From Dielma sp000508965 (GTDB taxonomy: Bacteria; Bacillota_I; Bacilli_A; Erysipelotrichales; Erysipelotrichaceae): a stretch of 64,000 nt of DNA. The notes below the pieces were generated by a model. The model worked only from the letters and a program-made list of their open reading frames with translations. It did no database searches and was not told where the DNA came from. The stretch spans positions 49,745 to 113,744 of the forward strand of contig BAHV02000006.1 of assembly GCA_000508965.1 (NCBI GenBank), written 5' to 3'. Shown here piece by piece: positions 7,298 to 16,368 of the stretch (position 1 is its first letter; each line of letters starts with the position of its first letter). The translations under genes were made by a program, and so were the position numbers.

Positions 7298-9391
7298 ATG
7301 GATAATGACTTAATAACATTGATTAAAATCTTGAATAAGAAATCATATCTGACATTGAAAGATCTCGAAATTGAAACAAAAGCAACTAAAAGACAAGTCA
7401 CTTACCGCCTTGAAAAAATCAACCATCTGCTTAAATCTGAAAATCTGCCCATTCTTACAACAGGCGGTAAAAAAGAATTGCTGATTGATGCTCATACGCG
7501 TGAATTCCTTGTCGGTTTTATTCATGAGATGAAAAAAGATGATGTTTATTATCTGAATAAAAAAGAGCGTCTGGCTTATATTTACCTGATGCTTTTTATG
7601 AATCCTGAGTATATCGCTCTTCAGCATTTTATCGATGCTCTTCAGGTGAGCCGTTCAACTGTGTTGTTAGATTTTAAGGATCTGGTATTAGAATTAGATC
7701 AAGATCACATCACAATAAAAAATAATCGTGTCAAGGGATACTACCTTTCAGGTTCTGAAATGGAAATCCGCCGTTACATGATGAAGCTGATTATTTCCTC
7801 CTTAGCGGATGAACGCAATACGAAAGTATTTGATTTATTTATTGATGAATTTAATTTGGATACATTTGAATATTCCAAGCTGGTAATAACTGAATTATCT
7901 GAAAGGAATCATATATCCTTTGTAGAAGACCGTCTCGTAGAATTCATTTATATTTTTATATTCCTAAAAGCAAGAATGATCAGCGGCAAGGATGCCAGTG
8001 CTGAAATCAGCATGATGCCTGATTTAGATGCGATGAAATCGATGAAGGAATATGCTTTTACGGAAGCACTGCTGACAAACTATAAAAATACGAGCTTAAT
8101 TCCTGAAAAAGAAATTAATTATATCAGTTCGTGGATTCTGGGCATATCGGTGGGAAATGTTGAAGAAGATGCGCAGGACTGCTTAATTATCGGCGAAATT
8201 GTCGGTAAGATCATGACTCGTTTTGAGTTTTTAAGCGGCATCCATTATAAGGACAGCGAGGAAATTTTCCGTCAGCTGTTTTCACATTTTCGTCCCGCTT
8301 ACTATCGTTTGCTGTTCAAATTGCCGATATTTAATCCGCTTTGCCAGCGTGTAAAGGATGAATATAAAGAGCTTTATGCTTTAGTCAAGGAAACGATGAA
8401 ACCATTTACTGTTCTCTTTGGGGAAGAAATTCCGGAAGATGAATTAGCTTATCTGACAATCCATTTCGCAGCCATCTATTCTAAGAATCGTGAAGGGGAA
8501 GCGATGGAGAAGAAAAGGGCGCTGATTGTCTGTTCCAATGGTATTGGTTCCTCCGCAATTTTATATAATGAGTTAAAGAATATGTTTCCTGAAATATATT
8601 TTTATCTGCCTATTGAGGCTGCCGGTTACGCTGAGTTTAATGAACCGGTTGAGATTATTTTTACGACGCAGTTTCATCGCGGTATGAATGAACTTAGTAT
8701 ACCCGTGGTTAAAGTCAGTCCTGTCATGGATATGCGCGAGCGTTATGAGGTTGTCCGCGAGGTGTGCTCCCGGTTGAAAATGTCGCTGGTCAATCAGCCT
8801 AATGTGGAAATGATCTTGGAAGCTGTTCGCAAGCATGCAGTGATCAGTGATGAGAATGCATTGTATAATGAGCTTTACGCGATGTTTTCACCCAATGAGC
8901 ATGCAGTTAAGGATGAGCTTAAGGGATATAAGCTGACGGATTTAATTTCTAAAGAGCTGATCTGTCTGAAACTTGAAGCGAAAGATTGGGAAGACGCTAT
9001 CCGTCAATCAGGTGCCAAGCTTGTGAATACTGGCAAGGTCACCCAGCATTATATTGATGAAATTATCCGAATCAATAAAGCGACAGCTCCCTATATCGTA
9101 ATTACTAAGCATGTGGCACTGCCGCATACACGGCCTGAAAATGGTGCTTTAGAATGCGCGTTAGGGGTCGCTGTGCTTAAAAATCCAGTTGTATTTGGCA
9201 GCGCAGAAAATGATCCGGTCAAATATATTTTCTGTTTAAGCGCGTTGGATAACGAAAGTCATCTGCCGGCGATGTCAGAATTTCTTGATCTGATTAACAG
9301 ACATGAATTTTATGAAATGCTGGATCATGCAGAGACAGCAGATGAAGTGATTAATTATATAAAGGAATATGAAAGCTTTGAAGCAGCTTAA
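7298..9391 (+). CDS. BglG/MtlR-type transcriptional regulator with PRD, EIIB and EIIA domains
   Basis: A 697-residue PTS-controlled activator. Two N-terminal helix-turn-helix regions are visible (LKDLEIETKATKRQVTYRL; FIDALQVSRSTVL), then two PTS regulation domains (about 160-390). An EIIB-like domain follows with the phosphocysteine loop IVCSNGIGSS (about 405), and then a C-terminal EIIA domain with the active-site segment HVALPHTRPENG (about 610). ATG 7298 is chosen because a GGGGG ribosome binding site precedes it and the promoter lies downstream of the longer start candidates. Such proteins activate a PTS operon according to phosphorylation by HPr and EIIB. No PTS permease or sugar gene lies in either direction within 15 kb, so its target is elsewhere or lost. 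Confidence 0.88.
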   Translation: MDNDLITLIKILNKKSYLTLKDLEIETKATKRQVTYRLEKINHLLKSENLPILTTGGKKELLIDAHTREFLVGFIHEMKKDDVYYLNKKERLAYIYLMLFMNPEYIALQHFIDALQVSRSTVLLDFKDLVLELDQDHITIKNNRVKGYYLSGSEMEIRRYMMKLIISSLADERNTKVFDLFIDEFNLDTFEYSKLVITELSERNHISFVEDRLVEFIYIFIFLKARMISGKDASAEISMMPDLDAMKSMKEYAFTEALLTNYKNTSLIPEKEINYISSWILGISVGNVEEDAQDCLIIGEIVGKIMTRFEFLSGIHYKDSEEIFRQLFSHFRPAYYRLLFKLPIFNPLCQRVKDEYKELYALVKETMKPFTVLFGEEIPEDELAYLTIHFAAIYSKNREGEAMEKKRALIVCSNGIGSSAILYNELKNMFPEIYFYLPIEAAGYAEFNEPVEIIFTTQFHRGMNELSIPVVKVSPVMDMRERYEVVREVCSRLKMSLVNQPNVEMILEAVRKHAVISDENALYNELYAMFSPNEHAVKDELKGYKLTDLISKELICLKLEAKDWEDAIRQSGAKLVNTGKVTQHYIDEIIRINKATAPYIVITKHVALPHTRPENGALECALGVAVLKNPVVFGSAENDPVKYIFCLSALDNESHLPAMSEFLDLINRHEFYEMLDHAETADEVINYIKEYESFEAA

Positions 9392-9487
9392 AGTTTATTT
9401 TTATAACAGAAGCGGATCACAATTGATATAGCATTAACTTTTCAGGTAAAAAAGTAGCTGAAAATGGCTAAAACGTTGATTTACTAC

Positions 9488-9516
9488 TTGCTTTCTTGAA
9501 TTCTATCCGCTATAAT
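9488..9516 (+). promoter_or_regulatory. SigA-type promoter of rpmE
   Basis: TTGCTT (9488-9493) and a perfect TATAAT (9511-9516) with 17-bp spacing, about 50 bp upstream of the rpmE start. Confidence 0.6.
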
Positions 9517-9569
9517 TATAAAGCACTTACTTTAGGTAAACTGTTACTTAAGGCGGAAGGAGAAAAATT

Positions 9570-9776
9570 ATGAAACAAGGAATTCACCCAAAATACAATC
9601 GTATTATTGTTAAGTGTTCAACTTGCGGAAATGAATTTGAAACTGGTTCAACAGCTAAGGAATTACGTGTTGATACTTGTTCAAACTGTCATCCTTTCTT
9701 CACTGGAAGACAACGTTTCGCAGCTGCACAAGGACGAATTGAAAAGTTCAATAAGAAATACGGCATTAAGGAATAA
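9570..9776 (+). CDS. rpmE: 50S ribosomal protein L31 (zinc-binding form)
   Basis: A 68-residue large-subunit protein with the L31 signature: MKQGIHPKY at the N-terminus, then CSTC (Cys16, Cys19) and CSNC (Cys37, Cys40) followed by [10 protein letters not shown]. The four cysteines identify the zinc-binding form, which is usually the housekeeping form replaced by the cysteine-less form in zinc starvation. The start has a strong AAGGAGA site. It has its own promoter and a terminator, and sits just before tdk, as in many Firmicutes. Confidence 0.97.
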   Translation: MKQGIHPKYNRIIVKCSTCGNEFETGSTAKELRVDTCSNCHPFFTGRQRFAAAQGRIEKFNKKYGIKE

Positions 9777-9784
9777 TGAAAATC

Positions 9785-9806
9785 AGGACTTAAAAAGTCC
9801 TTTTTT
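9785..9806 (+). terminator. Rho-independent terminator after rpmE
   Basis: AGGACT (9785-9790) pairs with AGTCCT (9796-9801), followed by a T run. Confidence 0.8.
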
Positions 9807-9856
9807 CTTGCTGTATTATCGAGTATAATAAAGAGTGGATAACGAGGTAATCATGT

Positions 9857-10444
9857 ATGTATCAACAATATCGTGAAGGCTGGCTGGAAGTAATCACCGG
9901 CTGCATGTTCGCAGGCAAGACGGAGGAGTTGATCAGACGAATCAATGTGCTTCAGTTTGCCGGTAAAAAGGTTGTCGTTTTCAAACCGAAGATTGATGAC
10001 CGTTATAGTAAAGATCAAGTTGTTTCACATTGCGGCAAATGTATCGAGAGCTTTGCGGTTTCCAGTTCAAAAGAAATTTTAGAGCTGGCAGGTGATGCCG
10101 AAGTCATTGCTATCGATGAGGTTCAGTTTTTTGATGAAGGTATCATTGAAGTATGCAACTCGTTTGCGGATCAGGGACGGCGAGTGATGGCAGCAGGTCT
10201 GGATCTTGATTTTAGAGGTGAACCTTTTGGGGTTATGCCATCCTTAATGACCTATGCAGAATTTGTTACTAAGCTGACGGCTGTCTGCATGCACTGCGGC
10301 GCTCCGGCTACCCGCACACAGCGGCTTGTCAATGGACATCCTGCCCATTATGATGATCCGATCATTCAGGTTGGAGCCAGTGAAAGCTATGAAGCACGCT
10401 GCCGTCATTGCCATGAGGTACCAGGCAGATATTTGATTAAATAA
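9857..10444 (+). CDS. tdk: Thymidine kinase
   Basis: Phosphorylates thymidine to dTMP in pyrimidine salvage. The 195-residue type II enzyme has the P-loop [14 protein letters not shown] near residue 15, the DEVQFF Walker B-like segment (about 89), [12 protein letters not shown] lasso-region residues, and zinc ligands CMHCG and CRHC. Length is standard. It is followed after 19 bp by prfA, giving a tdk-prfA-prmC operon as is typical of Firmicutes. A TATAAT element at 9824-9829 probably belongs to its promoter; the -35 is poor. Confidence 0.97.
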   Translation: MYQQYREGWLEVITGCMFAGKTEELIRRINVLQFAGKKVVVFKPKIDDRYSKDQVVSHCGKCIESFAVSSSKEILELAGDAEVIAIDEVQFFDEGIIEVCNSFADQGRRVMAAGLDLDFRGEPFGVMPSLMTYAEFVTKLTAVCMHCGAPATRTQRLVNGHPAHYDDPIIQVGASESYEARCRHCHEVPGRYLIK

Positions 10445-10463
10445 AAAGAAAGAAGGTATAGTT

Positions 10464-11537
10464 ATGAATCCGATGATCGAACGTTTAGAATCAATCACAG
10501 CGCGTTATGAAGAATTGGGCCAGCTGCTGCTGGAACCAGCTACGTTGTCAGATAATCGTCTGATGGCTAAGCTTGCGAAGGAACAGGCTTCATTAACGCA
10601 GACGGTTGAGGCTTATGAAGAATATAAGAAAATTGAAGAAGAATTAGTGAGTGCTCATGAGCTGCTTCATGAAAAAGATGAAGAGATGCGTGAGATGGCA
10701 AGAATGGAGATTGAAGAGCTTGAGCCCCGCAAGGCAGAGCTGACTGCTAAGCTTGAAGTATTATTGATTCCTAAGGACCCGATGGATGATAACAATGTCA
10801 TCGTGGAAATCCGCGGCGCAGCCGGCGGTGATGAAGGTAATATCTTCGCTGGCGATTTATATCGTATGTATACACGCTATGCTGAAACAGTTGGCTGGAA
10901 GACTGAATTAATGGAAGTTCAGGAATCAGAAGCCGGCGGTTTCTCTTTGATTTCCTTTATGCTTAAAGGTGATCGTGCTTATGGCCGTTTAAAATTTGAA
11001 TCAGGTTCACATCGTGTACAGCGTGTTCCAAAGACAGAATCAGCAGGACGTATCCATACTTCAACAGCGACTGTATTAGTTTCTCCGGAAATTGAAGCAG
11101 CTGATTTTGAAATTGATGATAATGATCTGGAAATCGAAACATGCCGTTCATCGGGTGCCGGTGGCCAGCACATTAATAAGACTGACTCTGCAGTGCGTAT
11201 CGTACATATTCCTACTGGTATTACGGTTAAGTGTCAGGATGGCCGTTCTCAGCATGAGAATAAGGCAACAGCTATGCGTTTAGTTCGTTCCCGCGTCTAT
11301 GAGGAGCATATGCGCAAACTGGAAGAAGAAGCCGGCGCAGAACGCCGCAGTAAAATCGGTACCGGGGATCGTTCAGAAAAGATCAGAACGTATAACTATC
11401 CGCAGAACCGTGTTACCGATCATCGCATCGGCTTAACAATCAATCAGCTTGACCGCATCATGGAAGGCAAGCTTGGCGATGTATTGGATGCGCTTGAAGA
11501 ATACGATCAAAAGCTGAAACTGGCTGGTGAAAAATAA
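10464..11537 (+). CDS. prfA: Peptide chain release factor 1
   Basis: Recognises UAA and UAG stop codons and triggers peptide release. The 357-residue protein contains the RF1-specific P-x-T discriminator (RVPKTES, about residue 190) and the catalytic GGQ loop (SGAGGQHINKTDSAV, about 237). RF1 rather than RF2 is supported by PKT in place of SPF. A GAAGG-type ribosome binding site precedes ATG. Its stop overlaps the prmC start by one base (TAATG), which suits translational coupling, and PrmC methylates the GGQ glutamine of this protein. Confidence 0.98.
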   Translation: MNPMIERLESITARYEELGQLLLEPATLSDNRLMAKLAKEQASLTQTVEAYEEYKKIEEELVSAHELLHEKDEEMREMARMEIEELEPRKAELTAKLEVLLIPKDPMDDNNVIVEIRGAAGGDEGNIFAGDLYRMYTRYAETVGWKTELMEVQESEAGGFSLISFMLKGDRAYGRLKFESGSHRVQRVPKTESAGRIHTSTATVLVSPEIEAADFEIDDNDLEIETCRSSGAGGQHINKTDSAVRIVHIPTGITVKCQDGRSQHENKATAMRLVRSRVYEEHMRKLEEEAGAERRSKIGTGDRSEKIRTYNYPQNRVTDHRIGLTINQLDRIMEGKLGDVLDALEEYDQKLKLAGEK

Positions 11538-12394
11538 TGCCGACTTATCGTCAATGTCTGAAACAGGCTCAAAAGCAGATGCAGACTGCCGGTTTGAGTG
11601 AACAAAGTGCTACTTTGCTGATGCTTGAGCTGGCGAATATGGATTCCCAGAATCTTTATATGGATTATGAAAAAGAGATGCCATTAGAGTTGGAAGAAAG
11701 CTTTAACGAAGCCTTCCCAAGATTATTAAGCGGAGAACCGCTCCAGCATATCCTGGGTTTTGAATGGTTTTATGGCTATCGCTTTAAGGTGAATGAAGAT
11801 GTGCTGATTCCACGGCCGGAAACCGAAGAACTGGTTGCCAATATTCTTGCAGCCTATGATGAGCATTTTGCCGATAAGGAAAATGTGATGGTTTGTGATA
11901 TAGGTACCGGTTCAGGAGCAATAGCTATCACATTAAAGAAAGAAGAACCCAAGCTGAATGTACTGGCAACTGACATCAGTGAAAAAGCTTTGGCAGTAGC
12001 CGGTGAGAATGCCCGCATCAATGAAGCACAGGTTGCTTTCTGCTGCGGTGATATGGTTGAACCCTTGATCGAACGGCAGCTGCACTTTGATATTCTGATC
12101 TCTAATCCGCCTTACATTCCGAATGATGAAGAGCTTGAACATTCTGTGAAAGACTTTGAACCGCATGTAGCCTTATTCGGCGGCAATGACGGGTTAAAAT
12201 TCTATCGTGTTATTTTTGAACGCTCCAAGCTAATACTGAATGAAAAAAGTATGCTGGCATTTGAAATCGGTTATAACCAGAAGGAAACATTGATGGCAGA
12301 AGCTGCAAAGTATTTCCCAGATAGCAAAATAGAAGTTTTAAAGGATATGAACGGCAAGAATCGTATGTTATTCATTTATAATCATTGTGACTAA
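11537..12394 (+). CDS. prmC: Release factor glutamine methyltransferase
   Basis: S-adenosylmethionine-dependent N5-glutamine methyltransferase acting on the GGQ motif of RF1 and RF2. The 285-residue product has an N-terminal helical release-factor-binding domain, LIPRPETEELV (about 94), the SAM-binding loop VCDIGTGSGAIAI (about 120) and the catalytic NPPYIP motif (about 190). It is translationally coupled to prfA through a one-base overlap, and a terminator overlaps its stop codon. Confidence 0.97.
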   Translation: MPTYRQCLKQAQKQMQTAGLSEQSATLLMLELANMDSQNLYMDYEKEMPLELEESFNEAFPRLLSGEPLQHILGFEWFYGYRFKVNEDVLIPRPETEELVANILAAYDEHFADKENVMVCDIGTGSGAIAITLKKEEPKLNVLATDISEKALAVAGENARINEAQVAFCCGDMVEPLIERQLHFDILISNPPYIPNDEELEHSVKDFEPHVALFGGNDGLKFYRVIFERSKLILNEKSMLAFEIGYNQKETLMAEAAKYFPDSKIEVLKDMNGKNRMLFIYNHCD

Positions 12395-12414
12395 GAACCT
12401 TACGGTTCTTTTTC
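12393..12414 (+). terminator. Terminator of tdk-prfA-prmC operon
   Basis: AAGAACC (12393-12399) pairs with GGTTCTT (12404-12410) around a four-base loop and is followed by T residues. It overlaps the prmC stop. Confidence 0.8.
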
Positions 12415-12464
12415 TATGTTTAAATTAAGCAGAACTGACTATCCTTAAGGCAGGAGGCTGACAT

Positions 12465-12842
12465 ATGAAAAAACTAACACTAATCCTGCTGATCTGGACA
12501 TTCTGGCTGGTAACGCCAATAAAATCAGAAGGCGTGGTCCCTGAATATAAAATATATAATGATTCAAAGGCAGCTGATGCTGCCGCTGTACATGATGAGG
12601 TGATGACGATTGCCAGTGAACTATTTCAATATGCGGACACTGACAGTTATCAAACACTGCTGCAAAGCGGCATTCAAAAATTCAGTCATGAAGGCTGGCA
12701 GGTCAAGTTTCATAATCATTGTTTAATCATAACGATTGGTGATGGCAAAGGTGATGTTGTCGGCGGTAAGTTTACAAAAAATGAATTTTGTCTGCCGGAG
12801 GTAAAACCAAAATCAATTGTGCGTGAATGGCTCGGATTTTAA
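12465..12842 (+). CDS. spoIIR: Divergent SpoIIR-like secreted sporulation signal protein
   Basis: A 125-residue product with a signal-like N-terminus (hydrophobic residues 4-19). It lies between prmC and tsaC, exactly where spoIIR lies in Bacillus. Weak but ordered similarity to SpoIIR can be seen: YNDSKAADAAAVHDEVMTIA resembles the N-S-D-S-xx-D-Q-xx-K-xx-V-R-D motif, and IITIGDGKGDVVGGKF resembles the I-G-E-G-K-G-x-N-W-W motif, although the tryptophans are absent. In Bacillus, SpoIIR is secreted from the forespore and activates SpoIIGA for processing of pro-SigmaE. This version is short and may be fast-evolving or partly degenerate. Start has an AGGAGG site. Identity rests mainly on synteny. 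Confidence 0.55.
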   Translation: MKKLTLILLIWTFWLVTPIKSEGVVPEYKIYNDSKAADAAAVHDEVMTIASELFQYADTDSYQTLLQSGIQKFSHEGWQVKFHNHCLIITIGDGKGDVVGGKFTKNEFCLPEVKPKSIVREWLGF

Positions 12843-12857
12843 TTCGAGTCTTTTTCT
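12829..12857 (+). terminator. Terminator overlapping spoIIR-like stop
   Basis: GGCTCGGATT (12829-12838) pairs with AATTCGAGTC (12841-12850), allowing wobble pairs, and TTTTTC follows. The stop codon lies in the hairpin. Confidence 0.7.
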
Positions 12858-12885
12858 TTATAAGTATGAATAATTGTGGTAAACT
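12857..12885 (+). promoter_or_regulatory. Promoter of tsaC-rpiB-glyA operon
   Basis: TTTATA (12857-12862) and TAAACT (12880-12885) are separated by 17 bp, with an extended -10 TGG just before. It lies directly after the preceding terminator. Confidence 0.5.
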
Positions 12886-12906
12886 GTTTGCAGAGTGGTG
12901 ATATAG

Positions 12907-13521
12907 ATGGAAACAAAAAGAAAAACAAAAGAAGAAATGGATGAAGTTATTGAGTGTTTACAAGCCGGTGGCGTAGCAGCATTTCCTACCGACACAGTGT
13001 ATGGCTTAGGCGTTATATATGATGATGAAAAAGCCTTGGAGCGTTTAAAAGAAGCGAAGGGAAGGCCGGAAAATAAACCGATTCCGCTGATGATTTCAAA
13101 TCTGAAGCAGATTGAGAGCGTGGCGGTGGTTACGGAAAAAGCAAAGAAGCTGATTCAGAAATTTATGCCGGGTGCCTTCACAATTATTTTGAAGAAGCGT
13201 GAAAATGTACCGGCCTATGTTACTAATGGCTTTGATACCATCGGCATCCGTATGCCTGATGATGATTTTATTCTTGAATTAATGAATCGTATTGGCAAGC
13301 CGATGCTGGTAACAAGTGCGAATATGTCCGGAATGCCGACAGGTACAACCTTCATGGAAGTTATTGAACAGTTGGAAGGCAGAATTGATATGGTAGTTAA
13401 AGGAATGTGTGGCTGCAAGGAAAGCTCAACCATTGTAGATGCATCTACGAATGCTGTAAAGCTGATCCGCAAAGGCCCTATCAGTGAAGAAGAAATCATG
13501 AAAATCGTGGAGGAAAATTAA
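12907..13521 (+). CDS. tsaC: L-threonylcarbamoyladenylate synthase (TsaC/Sua5 family)
   Basis: Makes threonylcarbamoyl-AMP from threonine, bicarbonate and ATP for the t6A37 modification of tRNAs. The 204-residue product shows the YrdC-domain features GGVAAFPTDTVYGLG (about 20), KGRPENKPIPLMI (about 55) and a VTSANMSGMPTGT block (about 138). It lacks the extra C-terminal domain of long Sua5 proteins, so it is the short TsaC-like form. First gene of an operon with rpiB and glyA; rpiB starts at the base after its stop. Confidence 0.94.
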   Translation: METKRKTKEEMDEVIECLQAGGVAAFPTDTVYGLGVIYDDEKALERLKEAKGRPENKPIPLMISNLKQIESVAVVTEKAKKLIQKFMPGAFTIILKKRENVPAYVTNGFDTIGIRMPDDDFILELMNRIGKPMLVTSANMSGMPTGTTFMEVIEQLEGRIDMVVKGMCGCKESSTIVDASTNAVKLIRKGPISEEEIMKIVEEN

Positions 13522-13962
13522 ATGAAAGTTGCAATTGCTTGTGATCACGGTGCCTATGAATATAAGGAAATCTTAAAGAAAATGCTGATTGAGGAAGGGT
13601 ATACGGTGACTGATTTTGGCACTGATTCTACTGCTTCTGTCGATTATGCAGATTACGCGTCAGCCGCAGCCAGAAGTGTAGCGGCTCATGAGAATGATAA
13701 AGGTATTGTCTTATGCGGTACCGGTATTGGCGTAAGTATTGCGGCCAATAAGATTAAGGGTATCCGCTGTGCTTTATGTTCAGATCCATTAAGTGCTCGA
13801 TTAACCAGGGAGCATAATGATTCGAATGTATTAGCCATGGGACAGCGCATCATCGGTGAAGAATTGATGAAGGAAATCGCTCATGTATGGCTGACTACTG
13901 AATTCTCACATGAAGAACGTCATCAGCGCCGTATCGATAAAGTAAGCAAATTGGAGGACTAA
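13522..13962 (+). CDS. rpiB: Ribose-5-phosphate isomerase B
   Basis: Interconverts ribose 5-phosphate and ribulose 5-phosphate in the pentose phosphate pathway. The 146-residue protein has the LacAB/RpiB features ACDHGAYEYK (about 6), the catalytic-loop segment VLCGTGIGVSIAANK (about 62), and RxTREHNDSNVLAMG (about 92). Length is normal. Ribosome binding site GAGGAAA lies in the end of tsaC. A LacA/LacB galactose-6-phosphate isomerase is excluded by context, since this is the conserved tsaC-rpiB-glyA position. Confidence 0.95.
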   Translation: MKVAIACDHGAYEYKEILKKMLIEEGYTVTDFGTDSTASVDYADYASAAARSVAAHENDKGIVLCGTGIGVSIAANKIKGIRCALCSDPLSARLTREHNDSNVLAMGQRIIGEELMKEIAHVWLTTEFSHEERHQRRIDKVSKLED

Positions 13963-13965
13963 AAA

Positions 13966-15195
13966 ATGAAAGATCTTGAAATTCAGGCAGCCATTGAAGA
14001 AGAAGCAAAGCGTCAGTTATATAACATTGAACTGATTGCCTCCGAGAATTATGTATCCGATGAAGTTATGGAAGCAGCCGGCAGTATTTTGACGAATAAA
14101 TATGCGGAAGGCTATCCAAGCAAGCGATATTACGGCGGCTGTGTCAATGTGGATGTAGTGGAAAACATTGCCAGAGAGCGTTTATGCCGTATTTTTGGAG
14201 CCGAGCATGCGAATGTGCAGCCGCATTCAGGATCCCAGGCTAATATGGGTGTTTATATGGCTGTTCTTGAACCTGGTGATAAGGTGCTGGGAATGGATCT
14301 TAGCTCCGGCGGACACCTGACACATGGACATCCTTTAAATTTCTCAGGAACGCTGTATCATTTTGTCAGCTATGGCGTTAACCGTGAAAGTGAAACCATT
14401 GATTATGATGAGGTTATGGAAATCGCAATGCGCGAAAAACCGAAGCTGATCGTAGCCGGCGCAAGTGCCTATCCGCGGATCATTGATTTCGCCAAATTCA
14501 GGGAAATCGCTGATGCATGCGGTGCTTATCTGATGGTAGATATGGCGCATATCGCAGGTTTAGTAGCAGCGGGTCTGCATCCAAATCCAGTTCCTTATTG
14601 TGATTTTGTCACTTCTACAACCCATAAAACATTAAGAGGCCCGCGCGGCGGCATTATTCTCTGTAAAGAAAAGTACGCAGCATTATTGGATAAGAAAGTG
14701 TTCCCTGGCATGCAGGGCGGCCCGCTGATGCACATCATCGCGGCGAAAGCAGTGTGCTTTAACGAGGTGCTGCAGCCTGAATTTAAAGAGTATGCAAAGC
14801 AAATCATCGATAACTGCAAAGTTTTAAGTGATACATTAAAAGCCGAAGGCTTCAGAATCGTAACCGGCGGTACTGATAACCATTTGATTCTTGTGGATGT
14901 GATGGGTTCAATCGGTGTCAGCGGTAAGGAATGCGAAAAAATTCTTGATGAAGTATGCATTACCTGCAACAAGAATACAATTCCTTTTGATACACAAAAA
15001 CCATTTGTAACATCAGGGATTCGTTTGGGCACAGCGGCCATGACAACCCGGGGCTTCAAAGAAGCCGAATTTAAACAAGTAGCGCTTTGGATTTCAAGAG
15101 CGTTAAAGAATAAAGAGAATGCGGAAGAACTGGCAAAGATTCGTGAAGAAGTTTGTGAGCTGACTGTTAAATATCCAATTCATCGTGAAGCATAA
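13966..15195 (+). CDS. glyA: Serine hydroxymethyltransferase
   Basis: PLP enzyme converting serine and tetrahydrofolate to glycine and methylenetetrahydrofolate; the main one-carbon source for purines and dTMP. At 409 residues it shows LIASENYVS (about 20), [14 protein letters not shown] (about 44), and the PLP-lysine segment [14 protein letters not shown] (about 222). Start has a GGAGG site 8 bases upstream. Last gene of the operon and followed by a terminator. Confidence 0.98.
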   Translation: MKDLEIQAAIEEEAKRQLYNIELIASENYVSDEVMEAAGSILTNKYAEGYPSKRYYGGCVNVDVVENIARERLCRIFGAEHANVQPHSGSQANMGVYMAVLEPGDKVLGMDLSSGGHLTHGHPLNFSGTLYHFVSYGVNRESETIDYDEVMEIAMREKPKLIVAGASAYPRIIDFAKFREIADACGAYLMVDMAHIAGLVAAGLHPNPVPYCDFVTSTTHKTLRGPRGGIILCKEKYAALLDKKVFPGMQGGPLMHIIAAKAVCFNEVLQPEFKEYAKQIIDNCKVLSDTLKAEGFRIVTGGTDNHLILVDVMGSIGVSGKECEKILDEVCITCNKNTIPFDTQKPFVTSGIRLGTAAMTTRGFKEAEFKQVALWISRALKNKENAEELAKIREEVCELTVKYPIHREA

Positions 15196-15197
15196 TT

Positions 15198-15222
15198 AAC
15201 CGTCTAAGGACGGTTTTCTTTT
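15198..15222 (+). terminator. Terminator after glyA
   Basis: AACCGTC (15198-15204) pairs with GACGGTT (15209-15215), followed by TTCTTTTT. Confidence 0.85.
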
Positions 15223-15373
15223 TATGTACTTAAATTTAAGAGACAATATATATATTTAATGGCAAATTCGATATTATTTTAACATGAGGCTTGCTGACAA
15301 TTAAACTGAAAGATATGGAGAAGATTGTCATTACAATGACTTTGATTAATTCCAAAATGGAGGTTATCTGAAT

Positions 15374-15784
15374 ATGTATGAAAGAATGCTTAATAAACAA
15401 CTAGTTCCGACAATGGATGAAATGAGTGCATATTGCGGTGATGCTGCGCTGCTGTTTATCGAACTCAGTGAATGGCTGCATGATTCTTATGATACGGAAC
15501 AAAAAATCGTTTTTCCATATGGCAATAATTATGGTTGGGGAATTGCTCATAAGAGAAAGCAAAAATTAGTATGTAATATTTTCGCTGAAAATGGCGCATT
15601 TACTGTCATGCTGCGATTAACCGATAAGCAGTATTCATCAGTTTATGATCGTGTTTGCAAGGATACACAGGAATATATCGATCATAAGTATCCTTGCAGT
15701 GACGGCGGCTGGATCCATTACAGAGTCATGAACAGAAAGAATTTTGAAGATATTAAATTATTGCTGGCTGTAAAATGTTCATGA
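15374..15784 (+). CDS. DUF3788-like small cytoplasmic protein
   Basis: A 136-residue soluble protein without signal or membrane segment. The pattern MYERMLNKQLVPTMDEM, then PYGNNYGWG, and a C-terminal KNFEDIKLLLAVK resembles DUF3788 proteins, whose function is not established. GGAGG precedes the ATG at a good distance. It sits alone between the glyA terminator and a damaged small gene. Confidence 0.65.
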   Translation: MYERMLNKQLVPTMDEMSAYCGDAALLFIELSEWLHDSYDTEQKIVFPYGNNYGWGIAHKRKQKLVCNIFAENGAFTVMLRLTDKQYSSVYDRVCKDTQEYIDHKYPCSDGGWIHYRVMNRKNFEDIKLLLAVKCS

Positions 15785-15938
15785 ACGTATACATGTTACT
15801 TACATTTAATGACTTTATTATGTAATTCAACAGAATCAGCAGAAATAATTATTAAATGAAATTGAGATAGACCATTCTTATTAGTTACAGAATTTATGAT
15901 ATACATGATATAATGACTAAAAAATGAGGTATATGTAT

Positions 15939-16315
15939 ATGAAGAAAAATATATATTTCTAGGAATTGTATTGACATTAATAATATTTAATTTATTGCTG
16001 CTTGACTTATACCTAAAAGAAAAAGCGGAGAAGATTTATCTTCTCTTAGGTACCTATCAGAATGCTGTAGGACTGCCTGATGATTTTGCCAGCTTTGTAT
16101 TTGATGAAGAAAATCATTTTAACTATTATGAAGGGAATGCACTTATTGATGAGGGTACATGGAAATTGACAGATCAGAATGTTTATATAATTAAAAGTAA
16201 TAAAATTAATACAATGATAAATACCATGGATGATGTATTCTATTCCTATGAATGCAACTGGGATAAAGCGGTACGCTTTAAAAGGTTTTCTTTGACACCT
16301 ATATATTTTGAATAG
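15939..16315 (+). pseudogene. Small single-pass membrane/exported protein gene with apparent frameshift
   Basis: ATG 15939 opens with MKKNIYF and then stops. One frame over, the reading continues LGIVLTLIIFNLLLLDLYL and runs to 16315. Joining them by a single-base gain near 15956 gives a natural N-terminal signal anchor followed by a soluble acidic domain (YQNAVGLPDDFASFVFDEENHF). The ribosome binding site AATGAGG lies about 10 bases before ATG 15939. Otherwise translation would need a TTG at 15971 inside the membrane segment. The damage lies in an AT repeat (ATATATATTTCT), so a sequencing error is also possible. I do not recognise the family. Confidence 0.5.
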
Positions 16316-16316
16316 A

Positions 16317-16362
16317 AAAAATCTGTGATCGATAGTAGTTCTTACTAAAGTCACAGATTTTT
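16317..16362. terminator. Bidirectional terminator
   Basis: AAAAATCTGTGA (16317-16328) pairs with TCACAGATTTTT (16351-16362). It serves the small gene on the plus strand and the flavoprotein gene on the minus strand. Confidence 0.8.
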
Positions 16363-16368
16363 ATTTTC

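Noticed and set aside
13522..13962. LacA/LacB galactose-6-phosphate isomerase
   Set aside because: Conserved tsaC-rpiB-glyA order and a single subunit gene favour RpiB.
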